NCBI RefSeq assembly: GCF_036388275.1
Contig: NZ_DASVSF010000002.1
Span: 248,001-312,000 of the forward strand
Direction of reading: 5' to 3'
Length of the DNA: 64,000 bases
From: Longimicrobium sp.
GTDB lineage: Bacteria; Gemmatimonadota; Gemmatimonadetes; Longimicrobiales; Longimicrobiaceae
Part shown: positions 37,433-45,977 of the stretch, in pieces
Position numbering within the stretch: the first letter of the stretch is position 1
How the letters are laid out: the number at the start of each line of letters is the position of its first letter
Made by a program: the position numbers and the translations under genes
The notes under the pieces: model-generated
What the model was told of the DNA's origin: nothing
Seen by the model: the letters and a program-made list of their open reading frames with translations, nothing else
The model's database searches: none

Positions 37433-40054
37433 GTGGATACCCAGACCTCGCCCGCTGCTCCGCCGCAGGAGCCGACACCGCAGCGCGCGTCGCTGGCGAC
37501 GCTCGCCTTCCGCTGGCTCTCCCCGGCGGTGGGGCTGGGCCTGTTCGCCGCGGCCGTGTGGGTGCTCAACCAGTCGCTGCGCGAGGTGAGCTACCGCGAG
37601 GTGCGGGCGACCATCCACAACCTTCCCGCGCTGTCGCTGCTGCTGGCCGTGCTGGCCACCGCGGCCAACTACGCCATCCTCTGCGCCTTCGACCTGCTGG
37701 CGTTCCGCTACGTGGGCAGGCGGCTGACGGACTGGAAGGTGGCCGTCACCTCGTTCATCGGCTACGCGGTGGCCAACAACGTGGGGTTCGCCATCATCTC
37801 GGGCACCTCCGTGCGCTACCGCTTCTACTCGCGCTGGGGGCTGGGGGCCGAGGACATCTCGCGCATCGTCGTCTTCTATACCGGCACCTTCTGGCTGGGG
37901 TTCCTGGTGCTGGCAGGATGGAGCCTGGCCTTCGACCCGCTTCCCGGGATGAAGACCATGCTGGGGGCCACCACGGTGTCCCTCATCGGCTGGGCGCTGC
38001 TGATCACCGCCTTCTCGTACCTGGTGGCGGCCGGGGTGCGCCGCGAGCCGGTGAAGATGTGGAAGTGGCGGATCCCGGTGCCGCCGATGCGCACCGTCGC
38101 CATGCAGTACCTGCTGTCGACGGTGGACTGGGCGCTTGCCGCGGCCGTCTTCTTCGTCCTGCTGCCGAAGACGCAGCTGACCTTCGCCGAGTTCCTGGGT
38201 GCCTTTCTGGCCGCGCAGCTGCTGGGGCTGGTCAGCCACGTTCCCGGCGGCGTGGGGGTGTTCGAGGGGACGATGGTGGTGCTGCTGGGGCAATACCTGT
38301 CACTGGGGCAAATCGTCTCGTCGCTCGTCATCTACCGGCTGATCTACTACATCATCCCCCTCGCGGTCGCGCTGCTGATCCTGGTGGTGGACGAGGTCCG
38401 CCAGCGGCGGCACCACCTGGCCAAGCTGGGAAGCTGGGTGGGGAGCCTGTCGCAGCAGCTGGCGCCGCGGGTGCTGGGGATGTTCCTGTTCCTGTGCGGC
38501 GCACTCCTCCTCCTTTCCGGCGCTACGCCCACCGAGCCCCAGCGCCTGGCGTGGATCGACCGGAACCTGCCGCTGGTGATGGTGGAGGCGGGGTACCTGA
38601 TCGGTAGCGTGGCGGGCGTGGCCATGCTGATCGTGTCGCAGGCGGTGGCGCGGCGGCTGGACATGGCCTTCTTCCTGGGCGCGGCCAGCCTGGCGGTGGG
38701 CATCGGCGCGTCGCTGCTGAAGGGCGCCGACTACGAAGAGGCGGTGCTGCTGGCCGGCGTGCTGGCCGCGCTGGTCGTCAGCCGCCCGGCCTTCGACCGC
38801 AAGGCGGATTTCTGGGCCGCGCGCTTTTCGCCCGGCTGGGTGTTCGGGCTCACCGCGGTGATCGGCGCCACCATCTGGCTGGGCTTCTTCGCCTTCAAGC
38901 ACGTGGAGTACAGCAGCGACCTGTGGTGGCGCTTCGCACTGCGGCAGGACGCCCCGCGCGCGCTGCGGGCGACGATGCTGGCCACCATCCTGATGCTGGC
39001 CTTCGGCGTGGCCCGCCTGCTGAGGCCCGCCCCCCCGCAGATCCACCTGCCCACGGACGAGGAGCTGCGCCGCGCCGAGGAGCTGATCCGCGCGCAGCCC
39101 TCCACCGTGCCCTACCTCGTCTACCTGCTGGACAAGACGCTTCTGTTCAGTGAGGACGGCCGCGCGTTTTTGATGTACGCCGTGCAGGGGAACACCTGGG
39201 TGGCCATGGGCGACCCCGTGGGCGACCCGCGCTCGGTGCCGGGGCTCATCCGGCGCTTCTTCGAGCGCTGCGACGACTACGGCGGCATTCCCGTCTTCTA
39301 CCAGGTGGGCAAGGACCGGCTTCACCAGTACGCCGACTTCGGGCTGACCTTCGCCAAGCTGGGCGAAGAGGCGTTCGTGGACCTTCCCTCCTTTCACCTG
39401 GACGGGGCGGATCGCAAGCCCTTCCGCCTGGTGACCAACCGCTTCGGGCGCAGCGGCATGACGTTCCGCGTGGTGCCGCCGGAGGAGATCCCCGCCCTGC
39501 TGCCGCAGATGGAGGAGGTTTCGCACGAGTGGATGGAGGGGAAGCGCGCGGCCGAGAAGGGCTTCTCCCTCGGCTTCTTTTCCCCCGCGTACGTGCTTCG
39601 CTTTCCGGCCGCGGTGGTGGAGCAGGACGGGCGCCTGCTGGCCTTCGCCACGGTGTGGCCCGGGTCCGACGGCGTGGAGCTTTCGGTGGACCTGATGCGG
39701 TACCGCCGCGACGCGCCGCGCAGCGTGATGGAGGCGCTGATGCTGAACCTGATGCTGTGGGGCAAGGCGGAGGGCTACCGGCGATTCAACCTGGGGATGG
39801 CCCCGCTGTCGGGGCTGGAGGTGTCGGCGGTGGCGCCCGCGTGGACGCGCATCGGCAGCTTTTTGTTCCAGCGCGGCGAGGCGCTGTACAACTTCCAGGG
39901 GCTGCGGCAGTACAAGGACAAGTTCGATCCCGCGTGGGAGCCGCGCTACCTGGCGTACCCCGGCGGCCTGGCGCTGCCGCGGATCACCGCGGACGTGTCG
40001 GCGCTGATCGCGGGGGGCTACCGCGCCATCTTCCGCCGCGGGCGCGCCGCGTGA
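37433..40054 (+). CDS. mprF: MprF/LpiA-like phosphatidylglycerol aminoacyltransferase
   Basis: An 873-residue bifunctional membrane protein. Residues 20-520 hold about 13 hydrophobic helices with the flippase-type LPG_synthase_TM region (SHVPGGVGVFEGTMVVLLG near 265-285). Residues 540-860 form the DUF2156 acyltransferase domain, with VSHEWMEGKRAAEKGFSLGFF and NLGMAPLSG typical of MprF. It moves lysine or alanine from tRNA to phosphatidylglycerol and flips the product, lowering the surface negative charge. The GTG at 37433 has no strong ribosome site. The next gene overlaps it. Confidence 0.88.
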   Translation: MDTQTSPAAPPQEPTPQRASLATLAFRWLSPAVGLGLFAAAVWVLNQSLREVSYREVRATIHNLPALSLLLAVLATAANYAILCAFDLLAFRYVGRRLTDWKVAVTSFIGYAVANNVGFAIISGTSVRYRFYSRWGLGAEDISRIVVFYTGTFWLGFLVLAGWSLAFDPLPGMKTMLGATTVSLIGWALLITAFSYLVAAGVRREPVKMWKWRIPVPPMRTVAMQYLLSTVDWALAAAVFFVLLPKTQLTFAEFLGAFLAAQLLGLVSHVPGGVGVFEGTMVVLLGQYLSLGQIVSSLVIYRLIYYIIPLAVALLILVVDEVRQRRHHLAKLGSWVGSLSQQLAPRVLGMFLFLCGALLLLSGATPTEPQRLAWIDRNLPLVMVEAGYLIGSVAGVAMLIVSQAVARRLDMAFFLGAASLAVGIGASLLKGADYEEAVLLAGVLAALVVSRPAFDRKADFWAARFSPGWVFGLTAVIGATIWLGFFAFKHVEYSSDLWWRFALRQDAPRALRATMLATILMLAFGVARLLRPAPPQIHLPTDEELRRAEELIRAQPSTVPYLVYLLDKTLLFSEDGRAFLMYAVQGNTWVAMGDPVGDPRSVPGLIRRFFERCDDYGGIPVFYQVGKDRLHQYADFGLTFAKLGEEAFVDLPSFHLDGADRKPFRLVTNRFGRSGMTFRVVPPEEIPALLPQMEEVSHEWMEGKRAAEKGFSLGFFSPAYVLRFPAAVVEQDGRLLAFATVWPGSDGVELSVDLMRYRRDAPRSVMEALMLNLMLWGKAEGYRRFNLGMAPLSGLEVSAVAPAWTRIGSFLFQRGEALYNFQGLRQYKDKFDPAWEPRYLAYPGGLALPRITADVSALIAGGYRAIFRRGRAA

Positions 40055-40776
40055 TCCGCGCCCTGCTCGCGGGCGCGGTGCTGCTGGGCCTGGGCGTGGT
40101 TGCCGGGTGCAGCCACGTGCGCATTCCCGCCGCGGCGGGATCGGCGGGCGGCAGGGCGCGCGCGCTCCCCCTGCGCCCCTTTCCGGTGCGGGGCGATACG
40201 GGCCGCGTGTTCGCCATCGTGCTCACGGGCGACGGGCCCACGGGGGGACTCGGGAAGGAGATCGGCAGCGATCTGCAGTCTGCGGGGGTGCCGTCGGTGG
40301 TCTGGCACACGCTGCGGTACTACTGGAATCCCCAGAGCCCCGAGCAGTCCGCGCGCGACCTGGACGCGGTGATCCGCCACTACGCGTCGGCATGGGGCCG
40401 CGACCGCGTGGTGCTGGTGGGCTACTCCATGGGCGCCGACGTGCTGCCGTTCCTGGTGAACCGCCTCCCCGACGATTCGCGGCACCGCGTGGCGGGGATG
40501 GCCCTGCTGGCGCTGGCGCACGATGCCGTGTTCGAGTTCCGCTTCGAACAGTGGTGGGGCACCTCCAGCGCCCCGCGCTTCGCCACACGGCCCGAGGTGG
40601 AAAAGCTGGCCGGCCTTCGCGTGCTCTGCGTCTGGGGCGTGGGAGACGACAAGGCGGCGTGCCCGCTGATGCGCACGGCGCCCATGCGCGAGGTGCAGCT
40701 GCGCGGCGGCCACCAGTTCAAGGGCGACCAGAAGCGCCTGCTGCGCGTGGTCCGCGAGTTCGCGCTGGAGGACTGA
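40051..40776 (+). CDS. VirJ/AcvB-like lipoprotein hydrolase, partner of mprF
   Basis: A 241-residue periplasmic lipoprotein (lipobox VVAGC, Cys 20). The alpha/beta hydrolase part has LTGDGPTGG and nucleophile GYSMGAD (about 127), as in VirJ and the C-terminal half of AcvB. In Agrobacterium AcvB is encoded with the MprF homologue LpiA and hydrolyses lysyl-phosphatidylglycerol. Here the GTG start overlaps the mprF stop (GTGA), giving the same pairing. The partner function is inferred from that known case. Confidence 0.82.
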   Translation: MIRALLAGAVLLGLGVVAGCSHVRIPAAAGSAGGRARALPLRPFPVRGDTGRVFAIVLTGDGPTGGLGKEIGSDLQSAGVPSVVWHTLRYYWNPQSPEQSARDLDAVIRHYASAWGRDRVVLVGYSMGADVLPFLVNRLPDDSRHRVAGMALLALAHDAVFEFRFEQWWGTSSAPRFATRPEVEKLAGLRVLCVWGVGDDKAACPLMRTAPMREVQLRGGHQFKGDQKRLLRVVREFALED

Positions 40777-41394
40777 CCCCCCTCTCCCGGCCTCTCCCCC
40801 GCAAACTGCGCGGGAGAGAGGAGCACTTCTTACGAGGTTCGATGGGCTGCCGCTCACGCTTCGGGAGCCCCCTCCCCCCGGCCCCCGTCCCCCGCTTCGC
40901 AGGGGAGGGGGAGAACTGCACACAGCTCGCCCGATCACGATGTCATCTCGACGGAGCGGCCAAGCCACACTTGCCCCTGCTCCACAGACCGCAGCGATTG
41001 AGGGATCCGCCACACCTTTCGCGAAGCGTACCGGACTCCGCGGTCACAGAGCAGTCGGTGCTGTTCGCGGCTCACCATCGGCGAAAAGAACCGGATCGAC
41101 GATTCCGCGACCGAGGAGCGTCACCCTGGCTGTGTGGCGGATCCCTCAGTCGCTGCCGTCTACGGTGTACCGACAGCTTCGGGGTGACCGCTCCATCGGG
41201 ATGACAGGTGCGCTTCGGCGGGTGCGACGGGTACCTCCGTCGCTGCTACCCGGGTGCGCCGCTCGTCAGGATGACAACTCTCTCAGCGCCTGCTACGCGC
41301 CTGACGTGATCGCTTCTGCACGGTACTTGCGGATGCGCCCGGACGAGCCGTCGAGGGAGACGGACAACATCACCTGGGTTGGAAGGAACATCCG
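40777..41394. other. Repeat-rich gene-free region
   Basis: Six hundred bases with no supportable gene. It contains CCTCTCCC/GCAAACTGCG hairpin units (40778-40823), a CCCGCTTCGCAGGGG unit (40868-40912), a reversed GTGTGGCGGATCC repeat (40941-41015) and a forward one (41131-41205). Confidence 0.6.
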
Positions 41395-41679
41395 ATGAAG
41401 AAGCTCCTGGTTCTTGCGGCCGCTGCGCTGCTTTCTGCCGCGCCCGCCGCCGCGCAGCAGACGATGGACGCGCCCGCCGAGACCACGCCAGCGACGACCG
41501 CTCCGGCCGCGCAGACGGTTGCCCCCAGCCTGTTCGTGTCCCAGGACGAAATCCGCCAGCGCGTGGCCGCCGCCGAGGCGCAGCGCGAAGGCGCCCAGAT
41601 GGGCAGCAACTTCTGGTACACCGTTGCCGCCATCGCGCTGGGCATCATCATCGCCAGCCTGCTGCTGAACAACAACTGA
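41395..41679 (+). CDS. Small exported protein with C-terminal membrane helix
   Basis: A 94-residue protein. Signal peptide 1-20 (MKKLLVLAAAALLSAAPAAA), a Thr/Ala/Pro-rich stretch, a helix (VSQDEIRQRVAAAEAQREG) and a membrane helix at the end (FWYTVAAIALGIIIASLLL). GGAAGGA precedes the ATG by six bases. Not recognised. A strong terminator follows, so it is transcribed alone. Confidence 0.75.
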   Translation: MKKLLVLAAAALLSAAPAAAQQTMDAPAETTPATTAPAAQTVAPSLFVSQDEIRQRVAAAEAQREGAQMGSNFWYTVAAIALGIIIASLLLNNN

Positions 41680-41698
41680 GCCGCGGACCCGCTCGCTC

Positions 41699-41736
41699 GC
41701 GAAGCCCCGCCGGGCACCCTTCCGGCGGGGCTTCGC
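41699..41736 (+). terminator. Terminator hairpin
   Basis: A 15-base stem, GCGAAGCCCCGCCGG with its complement, with an eight-base loop directly after the small membrane protein gene. There is no clear T-run. Confidence 0.6.
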
Positions 41737-41795
41737 GCGTCCGGGAACCCCTCGCGCACCTTGCCCGCCAGGCGCCGGTGTAGGATCATGCGCGG

Positions 41796-43037
41796 ATGAA
41801 CGGCCATGACGCGCCCGGAGCCCCGGCGCCGGAGGCCCGCCCGCGCGGGCTGATGCGCGGAAACGTGCTGTGGCTGAGCGTGGCGTCGTTCCTGAACGAT
41901 GCTGCCAGCGAGATGATCTATCCCCTGCTGCCGCTGTTCCTTACCGGCACGCTGGGGGTGGGCGCCGCGTTCGTGGGCGTCGTGGAGGGCGTGGCCGAGA
42001 GCGCCTCGAGCCTGCTGAAGCTGGCCAGCGGCTGGCTTGCGGACCGTACCGGACGCCGCAAGGCGCCCACGGCCCTGGGCTACGCCATCGCGGCGCTCGG
42101 CCGTCCGCTGATCGCGATGACGACGGTGGGGTGGCAGGTGCTCGCCGTGCGCCTGGCCGACCGGGTGGGCAAGGGCATCCGCACCGCGCCGCGAGATGCG
42201 CTCCTGGCGGAGTCGGTGCCAGCCGAGCACCGGGGAGCAGCATTCGGGCTTCATCGCGCGGCGGACCACGCGGGCGCCGTCGCCGGCCCGCTGATCGCCT
42301 CGGCGCTGCTGCTGGCGTGGCCGGGCGACCTGCGTACGGTGTTCGCGCTCGCCATCATCCCCGGCGTGCTGACGGTGGGCGCGGTGCTGTGGAAGGTGCG
42401 CGAAACCGCGCCCGTGTCCCCGGCCACGTCCGCCCCGCCGCTGCCGCGCTGGAGCGAGCTAGGGCCGACGCTTCCGCGCTACCTGGCCGTGCTGGCGCTG
42501 TTCACGCTGGGCAACGCGTCGGACGCCTTTCTCCTTCTGCGCGCGGCCGAAGCTGGGGTGCCGGTCGCCGCCATTCCGCTGCTGTGGAGCGTGCTGCACG
42601 TCAGCAAGGCGGTGTTCAGCGTCTGGGGCGGGCGGCTGAGCGACCGCATCGGCGCGCGGCGGGCGATCGTGGCGGGGTGGATGGTGTACGCGGCGGTCTA
42701 CGCGGGGTTCGCCGTGGTGGGCGCGGCGTGGCAGGTATGGGCGCTGTTCCTGGTGTACGGCCTGTACTTCGGGCTGACGGAGGCGCCGGAAAAGGCGCTC
42801 GTCGCGGCGCTGGCTCCGGACGGCCGCCGGGGCAGCGCGTTCGGCGCCTACCACGCGGCCATCGGCATCGCGGCGCTGCCGGCGAGCGTGCTCTTCGGGG
42901 TGCTCTGGCAGGTGTTCGGGGCGCAGGTGGCGTTCGCGGCGGGCGCGGCCTTCGCCCTCGCGGCGGCGCTGCTGCTGCCGTGGGCCCTCCCGCGGGAGCG
43001 CCGATGGGGGTCACACGCGCGCCATTTGTCATCGTAG
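41796..43037 (+). CDS. MFS transporter
   Basis: A 413-residue inner-membrane protein with about twelve helices. The first helix region reads FLNDAASEMIYPLLPLFL, and motif A is GWLADRTGRRKAPTALGYA. This resembles the group of MFS proteins annotated as fosmidomycin/multidrug-type or uncharacterised exporters. The substrate is not evident. It follows a terminator and is transcribed alone. Confidence 0.85.
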   Translation: MNGHDAPGAPAPEARPRGLMRGNVLWLSVASFLNDAASEMIYPLLPLFLTGTLGVGAAFVGVVEGVAESASSLLKLASGWLADRTGRRKAPTALGYAIAALGRPLIAMTTVGWQVLAVRLADRVGKGIRTAPRDALLAESVPAEHRGAAFGLHRAADHAGAVAGPLIASALLLAWPGDLRTVFALAIIPGVLTVGAVLWKVRETAPVSPATSAPPLPRWSELGPTLPRYLAVLALFTLGNASDAFLLLRAAEAGVPVAAIPLLWSVLHVSKAVFSVWGGRLSDRIGARRAIVAGWMVYAAVYAGFAVVGAAWQVWALFLVYGLYFGLTEAPEKALVAALAPDGRRGSAFGAYHAAIGIAALPASVLFGVLWQVFGAQVAFAAGAAFALAAALLLPWALPRERRWGSHARHLSS

Positions 43038-43592
43038 AAGAGGGCGGGGACACACCAGCATAGCGTGCTACGGCGAGCACCGGGGTCGAGGCCTCGGCCC
43101 TGCTGGGGCGACTAAAGTCGCGGCAACAACTGCCCAAAGTCCGCCTTCGCGGACTGCACGCGAAGCCGAGTGCACGGAGCCAGTCGAGACGCACACGAAT
43201 TCTCCCCTCCCGCTTGCGGGAGAGGGCCGGGGGAGAGGGCAGCCGGGGCATGCGACGGAGCCATCGAACCACACCAAAACCCGCCAGCGTAGCCGGCCCG
43301 AACTCGGCACCCGCGGACGCGCACCAGACTGGCTCCCTTCCCCCACGCAGTTTGTGGGGGAAGGGCTGGGGATGGGGGGCACCGCGGCATGCGCCGGGCC
43401 CGAGAAGACGCGCCTCAAGTATTCGTGCCGCTGTCGCGCCCGGGCTGAGAAGTGGGCCGCAGGCTAGATCCTTCGGCCCGCGGAGGGTGTGCTACGTACA
43501 GGTTGGCTGCGACTGGGCCTCAGGATGACAGGGTCTGGGCGCGTCCGGCGAGCTCCTTCAAGTTGGCCTACAAACAACGAACAGAACCGCGG
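43038..43592. other. Repeat-rich gene-free region
   Basis: Contains the double-hairpin repeat reversed (43108-43155), CTCTCCC/GCTTGCGGG and CCCACGCAGTTTGTGGGG hairpin units (43195-43240, 43327-43375) and a reversed TGTCATCC unit (43468-43532). Confidence 0.6.
43108..43155 (-). repeat. Double-hairpin dispersed repeat, copy 3
   Basis: Stems GCGACTAAAGTCGC and AGTCCGCCTTCGCGGACT, in the order expected for the minus orientation. Confidence 0.65.
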
Positions 43593-44009
43593 ATGCACGC
43601 CCATCCTGATCCCACCCACCGCCGCTCGCCCGCCATCCCGGCCCTGATCGGGGTGGTGCTGGCGCTGCCGTTCATCGCCATCCTCATGTATCACCCCGAT
43701 GGCGCGTACGACCTGCTCGCGTTGATCCTGGCGTTCACGGGCGGCGTCTACACGGGATCGGCGCTGCGGGCGGAGGTCGCGACCCGGAAGCTGGCCATCG
43801 AGTGGGGGTTCGGCGCGCTCCTCGTCATCATCGCGGCACTGAGCTTCTGGTGGTCTCCCATCTGGCTGGCGGCGGGCTTCGGCGCACATGCCGTGTGGGA
43901 CGTGGCACATCACGCGCGCCCGCCGGGCCTGGGCATCCGCCGCTGGTTTCCGCCGTTCTGCGCCGCGTTCGACGTAGCCGTTGCCGCGCTCGTCCTCTTC
44001 TACGCCTAG
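43593..44009 (+). CDS. DUF6010-like small membrane protein
   Basis: A 138-residue protein with four predicted helices. The third and fourth contain GFGAHAVWDVAHHARPP and a conserved Phe-Asp near the end (CAAFDVAVAALVLF), the layout of DUF6010 (HxxWDxxHH). Function unknown. The start at 43593 excludes a frame extension into the repeats upstream. Confidence 0.62.
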   Translation: MHAHPDPTHRRSPAIPALIGVVLALPFIAILMYHPDGAYDLLALILAFTGGVYTGSALRAEVATRKLAIEWGFGALLVIIAALSFWWSPIWLAAGFGAHAVWDVAHHARPPGLGIRRWFPPFCAAFDVAVAALVLFYA

Positions 44010-44023
44010 AACGCGCCTCGCGC

Positions 44024-45172
44024 TCAGGTAGCCGGGGCGATCCGGTGGACCGTCCCCCGGTGTGAGATCACGTACAGCTCGCGCTGCGAATCTTCGCCGA
44101 ACGACGAGATGTTTCCGACGTCCGGGAGAGGATACGAGCGCTTGTCGGCTGCCTGCCCGTCGGCGTAGCGGAAGCTGCGGACCCACCCCTCGCAGTAGTC
44201 GGCGTACAGGTAGTGGCCCTGCAGCCCGGGGATGGCCTGGCCGCGGTACACGAACCCGCCGGTGATCGAGCAGCCGTCGTCGTGCGTGTACTCCAGCACG
44301 GGAAGGGTCAGCCCCGTGCGCGGACACCCGCTGCTGGGCTCGAAGCAGTCCGATGCCTCCATCACGTCCCACCCGTAGTTGACCCCCGCCTGCCCCGCCG
44401 GCACCACGTTCACCTCCTCCAGCCGGTTCTGCCCCACGTCGGCCACGTACAGCAGCTTGGCCGTGTGATCGAACGAAAAGCGCCACGGGTTGCGCATCCC
44501 CAACGCCCAGATCTCGCCGCGCCCGCCGGATTTCCCTGCGTACGGGTTGCCGGCGGGCATTCCGTAGGGCTGGGCGGCGTCGACGTCGATGCGCAGCAGC
44601 TTGCCCAGCAGCTGCAGCGGGTCCTGCCCGGCTTCTTCCGGGTCGCCGCCGCCGCCCCCGTCGCCCATGCCGATGTACAGCATGCCGTCGGGCCCGAACA
44701 CCACCAGGCCGCCGTTGTGGTTGCTGTACGGCTGGCGGACGTGCAGCACTAGCGAGGCCGACGCCGGATCCGCCACGTTCCGATTCGCGGACACGCGGTA
44801 GCGCTCGATGCGCGTGTCGCCCGCCCGGTCGGTGTAGTTGACGTAGAACTGGCCGTTCTGCGCGTACTGCGGGTGGAATGCCACGCTCAGCAGGCCGCGC
44901 TCGCCGCCGCTGGACACCTTGGCGGCGATGTCCAGGAACGGCGTGGGAAGCAGGTGCCCGTTCTCCACGATGCGGATGCGCCCGGGCTGCTCCACGATGA
45001 ACAGCCGCGCATCCGACGCGGGAGCGGTCAGGTGCACGGGCGACTGCAGACCGCTGGCGACCTCCACCAGCCGCAGCGCCGGCTGTCCCGGCGTTTCACC
45101 CGGGTCGCCGGGCTCGGAGCCGGAGCAGGCGGCCAGCACCAGCAGGGCGGGAAGCAGGATGCGCGGGGTCAT
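44024..45172 (-). CDS. PQQ-dependent sugar dehydrogenase-like lipoprotein
   Basis: A 382-residue exported six-bladed beta-propeller of the soluble glucose/sorbosone dehydrogenase family (GSDH). Lipobox LVLAAC, Cys 16. Family blocks visible are GERGLLSVAFHPQY (about 92), NHNGGLVVFGPDGMLYIGMGDGG (about 150), LLGKLLRIDVD (180) and GMRNPWRFSFD (210). Members oxidise aldoses with PQQ and calcium. Its ATG overlaps the stop of the preceding small gene by four bases (ATGA), so they are co-translated. Confidence 0.88.
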   Translation of the reverse strand: MTPRILLPALLVLAACSGSEPGDPGETPGQPALRLVEVASGLQSPVHLTAPASDARLFIVEQPGRIRIVENGHLLPTPFLDIAAKVSSGGERGLLSVAFHPQYAQNGQFYVNYTDRAGDTRIERYRVSANRNVADPASASLVLHVRQPYSNHNGGLVVFGPDGMLYIGMGDGGGGGDPEEAGQDPLQLLGKLLRIDVDAAQPYGMPAGNPYAGKSGGRGEIWALGMRNPWRFSFDHTAKLLYVADVGQNRLEEVNVVPAGQAGVNYGWDVMEASDCFEPSSGCPRTGLTLPVLEYTHDDGCSITGGFVYRGQAIPGLQGHYLYADYCEGWVRSFRYADGQAADKRSYPLPDVGNISSFGEDSQRELYVISHRGTVHRIAPAT

Positions 45173-45456
45173 GGTGCCTCGGGGGGTGGAGGATGGCCGT
45201 GCGGGGTGTCGTCGTCCAGGGCATCGGACTCCAGCAGCTCGCGCGCGTCGCGCTCGCGATGCCAGGGCACGCGCACCTTCACGCCGAACTGCGACGGGCC
45301 CTGGTAGCCCGCGCCGAAGATGCCCACGTGCGAGCCGCCGTCCACGTGGGCGGGGATTCCGGCCTCGCGCAGCGTTTCGGCCGCGAAGTCGGCTTCCCAC
45401 ACGGCGCCGAACGTGGCGACCACCACCCAGGGCTGCTGCGTCTCGCGGTCGCTCAT
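45169..45456 (-). CDS. DUF2007-like small protein
   Basis: A 95-residue cytoplasmic protein whose first 70 residues (VVVATFGAVWEADFAAETLREAGIP, then FGVKVRVPWHRERDARELL) match the DUF2007 putative signal-transducing fold. The tail is acidic then Pro-rich. It is the first gene of a two-gene operon with the PQQ dehydrogenase, with a good promoter at 45504-45532. Confidence 0.72.
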   Translation of the reverse strand: MSDRETQQPWVVVATFGAVWEADFAAETLREAGIPAHVDGGSHVGIFGAGYQGPSQFGVKVRVPWHRERDARELLESDALDDDTPHGHPPPPEAP

Positions 45457-45503
45457 GTGCGCGGTTCGGGGGCGGATGGTGCTGGAAGATGGACCTTCAT
45501 CGG

Positions 45504-45532
45504 ATGCTAGCGGCGCGAGCGGGATGCGTCAA
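45504..45532 (-). promoter_or_regulatory. Promoter of the DUF2007-PQQ dehydrogenase operon
   Basis: TTGACG (45532-45527), 17 bases, TAGCAT (45509-45504) on the minus strand, about 48 bases upstream of the ATG at 45456. Confidence 0.7.
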
Positions 45533-45932
45533 AGGTTTGGTTGATGTGCGGTGCAGAGGACACGTCGGCTGTCATCCAGAAGCCCGAACCGCGCCGGCCG
45601 AGGACTTTGGGTCCGCCTCGACAGGCCCGGGCGCATGCCGCGGGTGGCCCCTCCCCCGGCCCCTCCCCCGGCAAACTGCGCCGGGAGAGGGGAGAACGTC
45701 GATCGGGGTTCGACAGGGTGCTTCGCATTCCGTGGGAGCCCCCTCCCCCCGGCCCCCGTCCCCCGCTTCGCAGGGGAGGGGGAGACCTGAATCGCGCTTC
45801 GGCTCGGCTCGGCGCCTCGGCTGCGCGTGCAGTCCGCGGAGGCGGACTTTGGGCCGTTGTTGCCCGCGACTTCAGTCGCACCAGCGGGCGGGGCTCCGAC
45901 CATTGTGCTCGTCGTCGCCCACGACAAAACTC
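45533..45932. other. Repeat-rich gene-free region
   Basis: Between the DUF2007 operon and the LacI gene. Contains CCTCCCCCGGCAAACTGCGCC hairpin units (45649-45695), a CCCGCTTCGCAGGGG unit (45741-45786) and the double-hairpin repeat (45831-45879). Confidence 0.6.
45831..45879 (+). repeat. Double-hairpin dispersed repeat, copy 4
   Basis: AGTCCGCGGAGGCGGACT then GCGACTTCAGTCGC. The linker keeps the GGGCCGTTGTTGCC words seen in copy 2. Confidence 0.65.
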
Positions 45933-45972
45933 TTGACAATCGATCTGCCAATACGTATTACCAAATACGTAT
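45933..45972 (+). promoter_or_regulatory. Promoter with two ATACGTAT operators (LacI gene)
   Basis: TTGACA (45933-45938), 17 bases, TATTAC (45956-45961). Two palindromes AATACGTATT (45950-45959) and ATACGTAT (45965-45972) have centres 14 bases apart and overlap the -10 and expected start point. LacI-family operators are palindromes with a central CG, so these probably bind the regulator that starts at 45978. The predicted 5' leader is only about ten bases, without a ribosome binding site. Confidence 0.72.
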
Positions 45973-45977
45973 CGACA

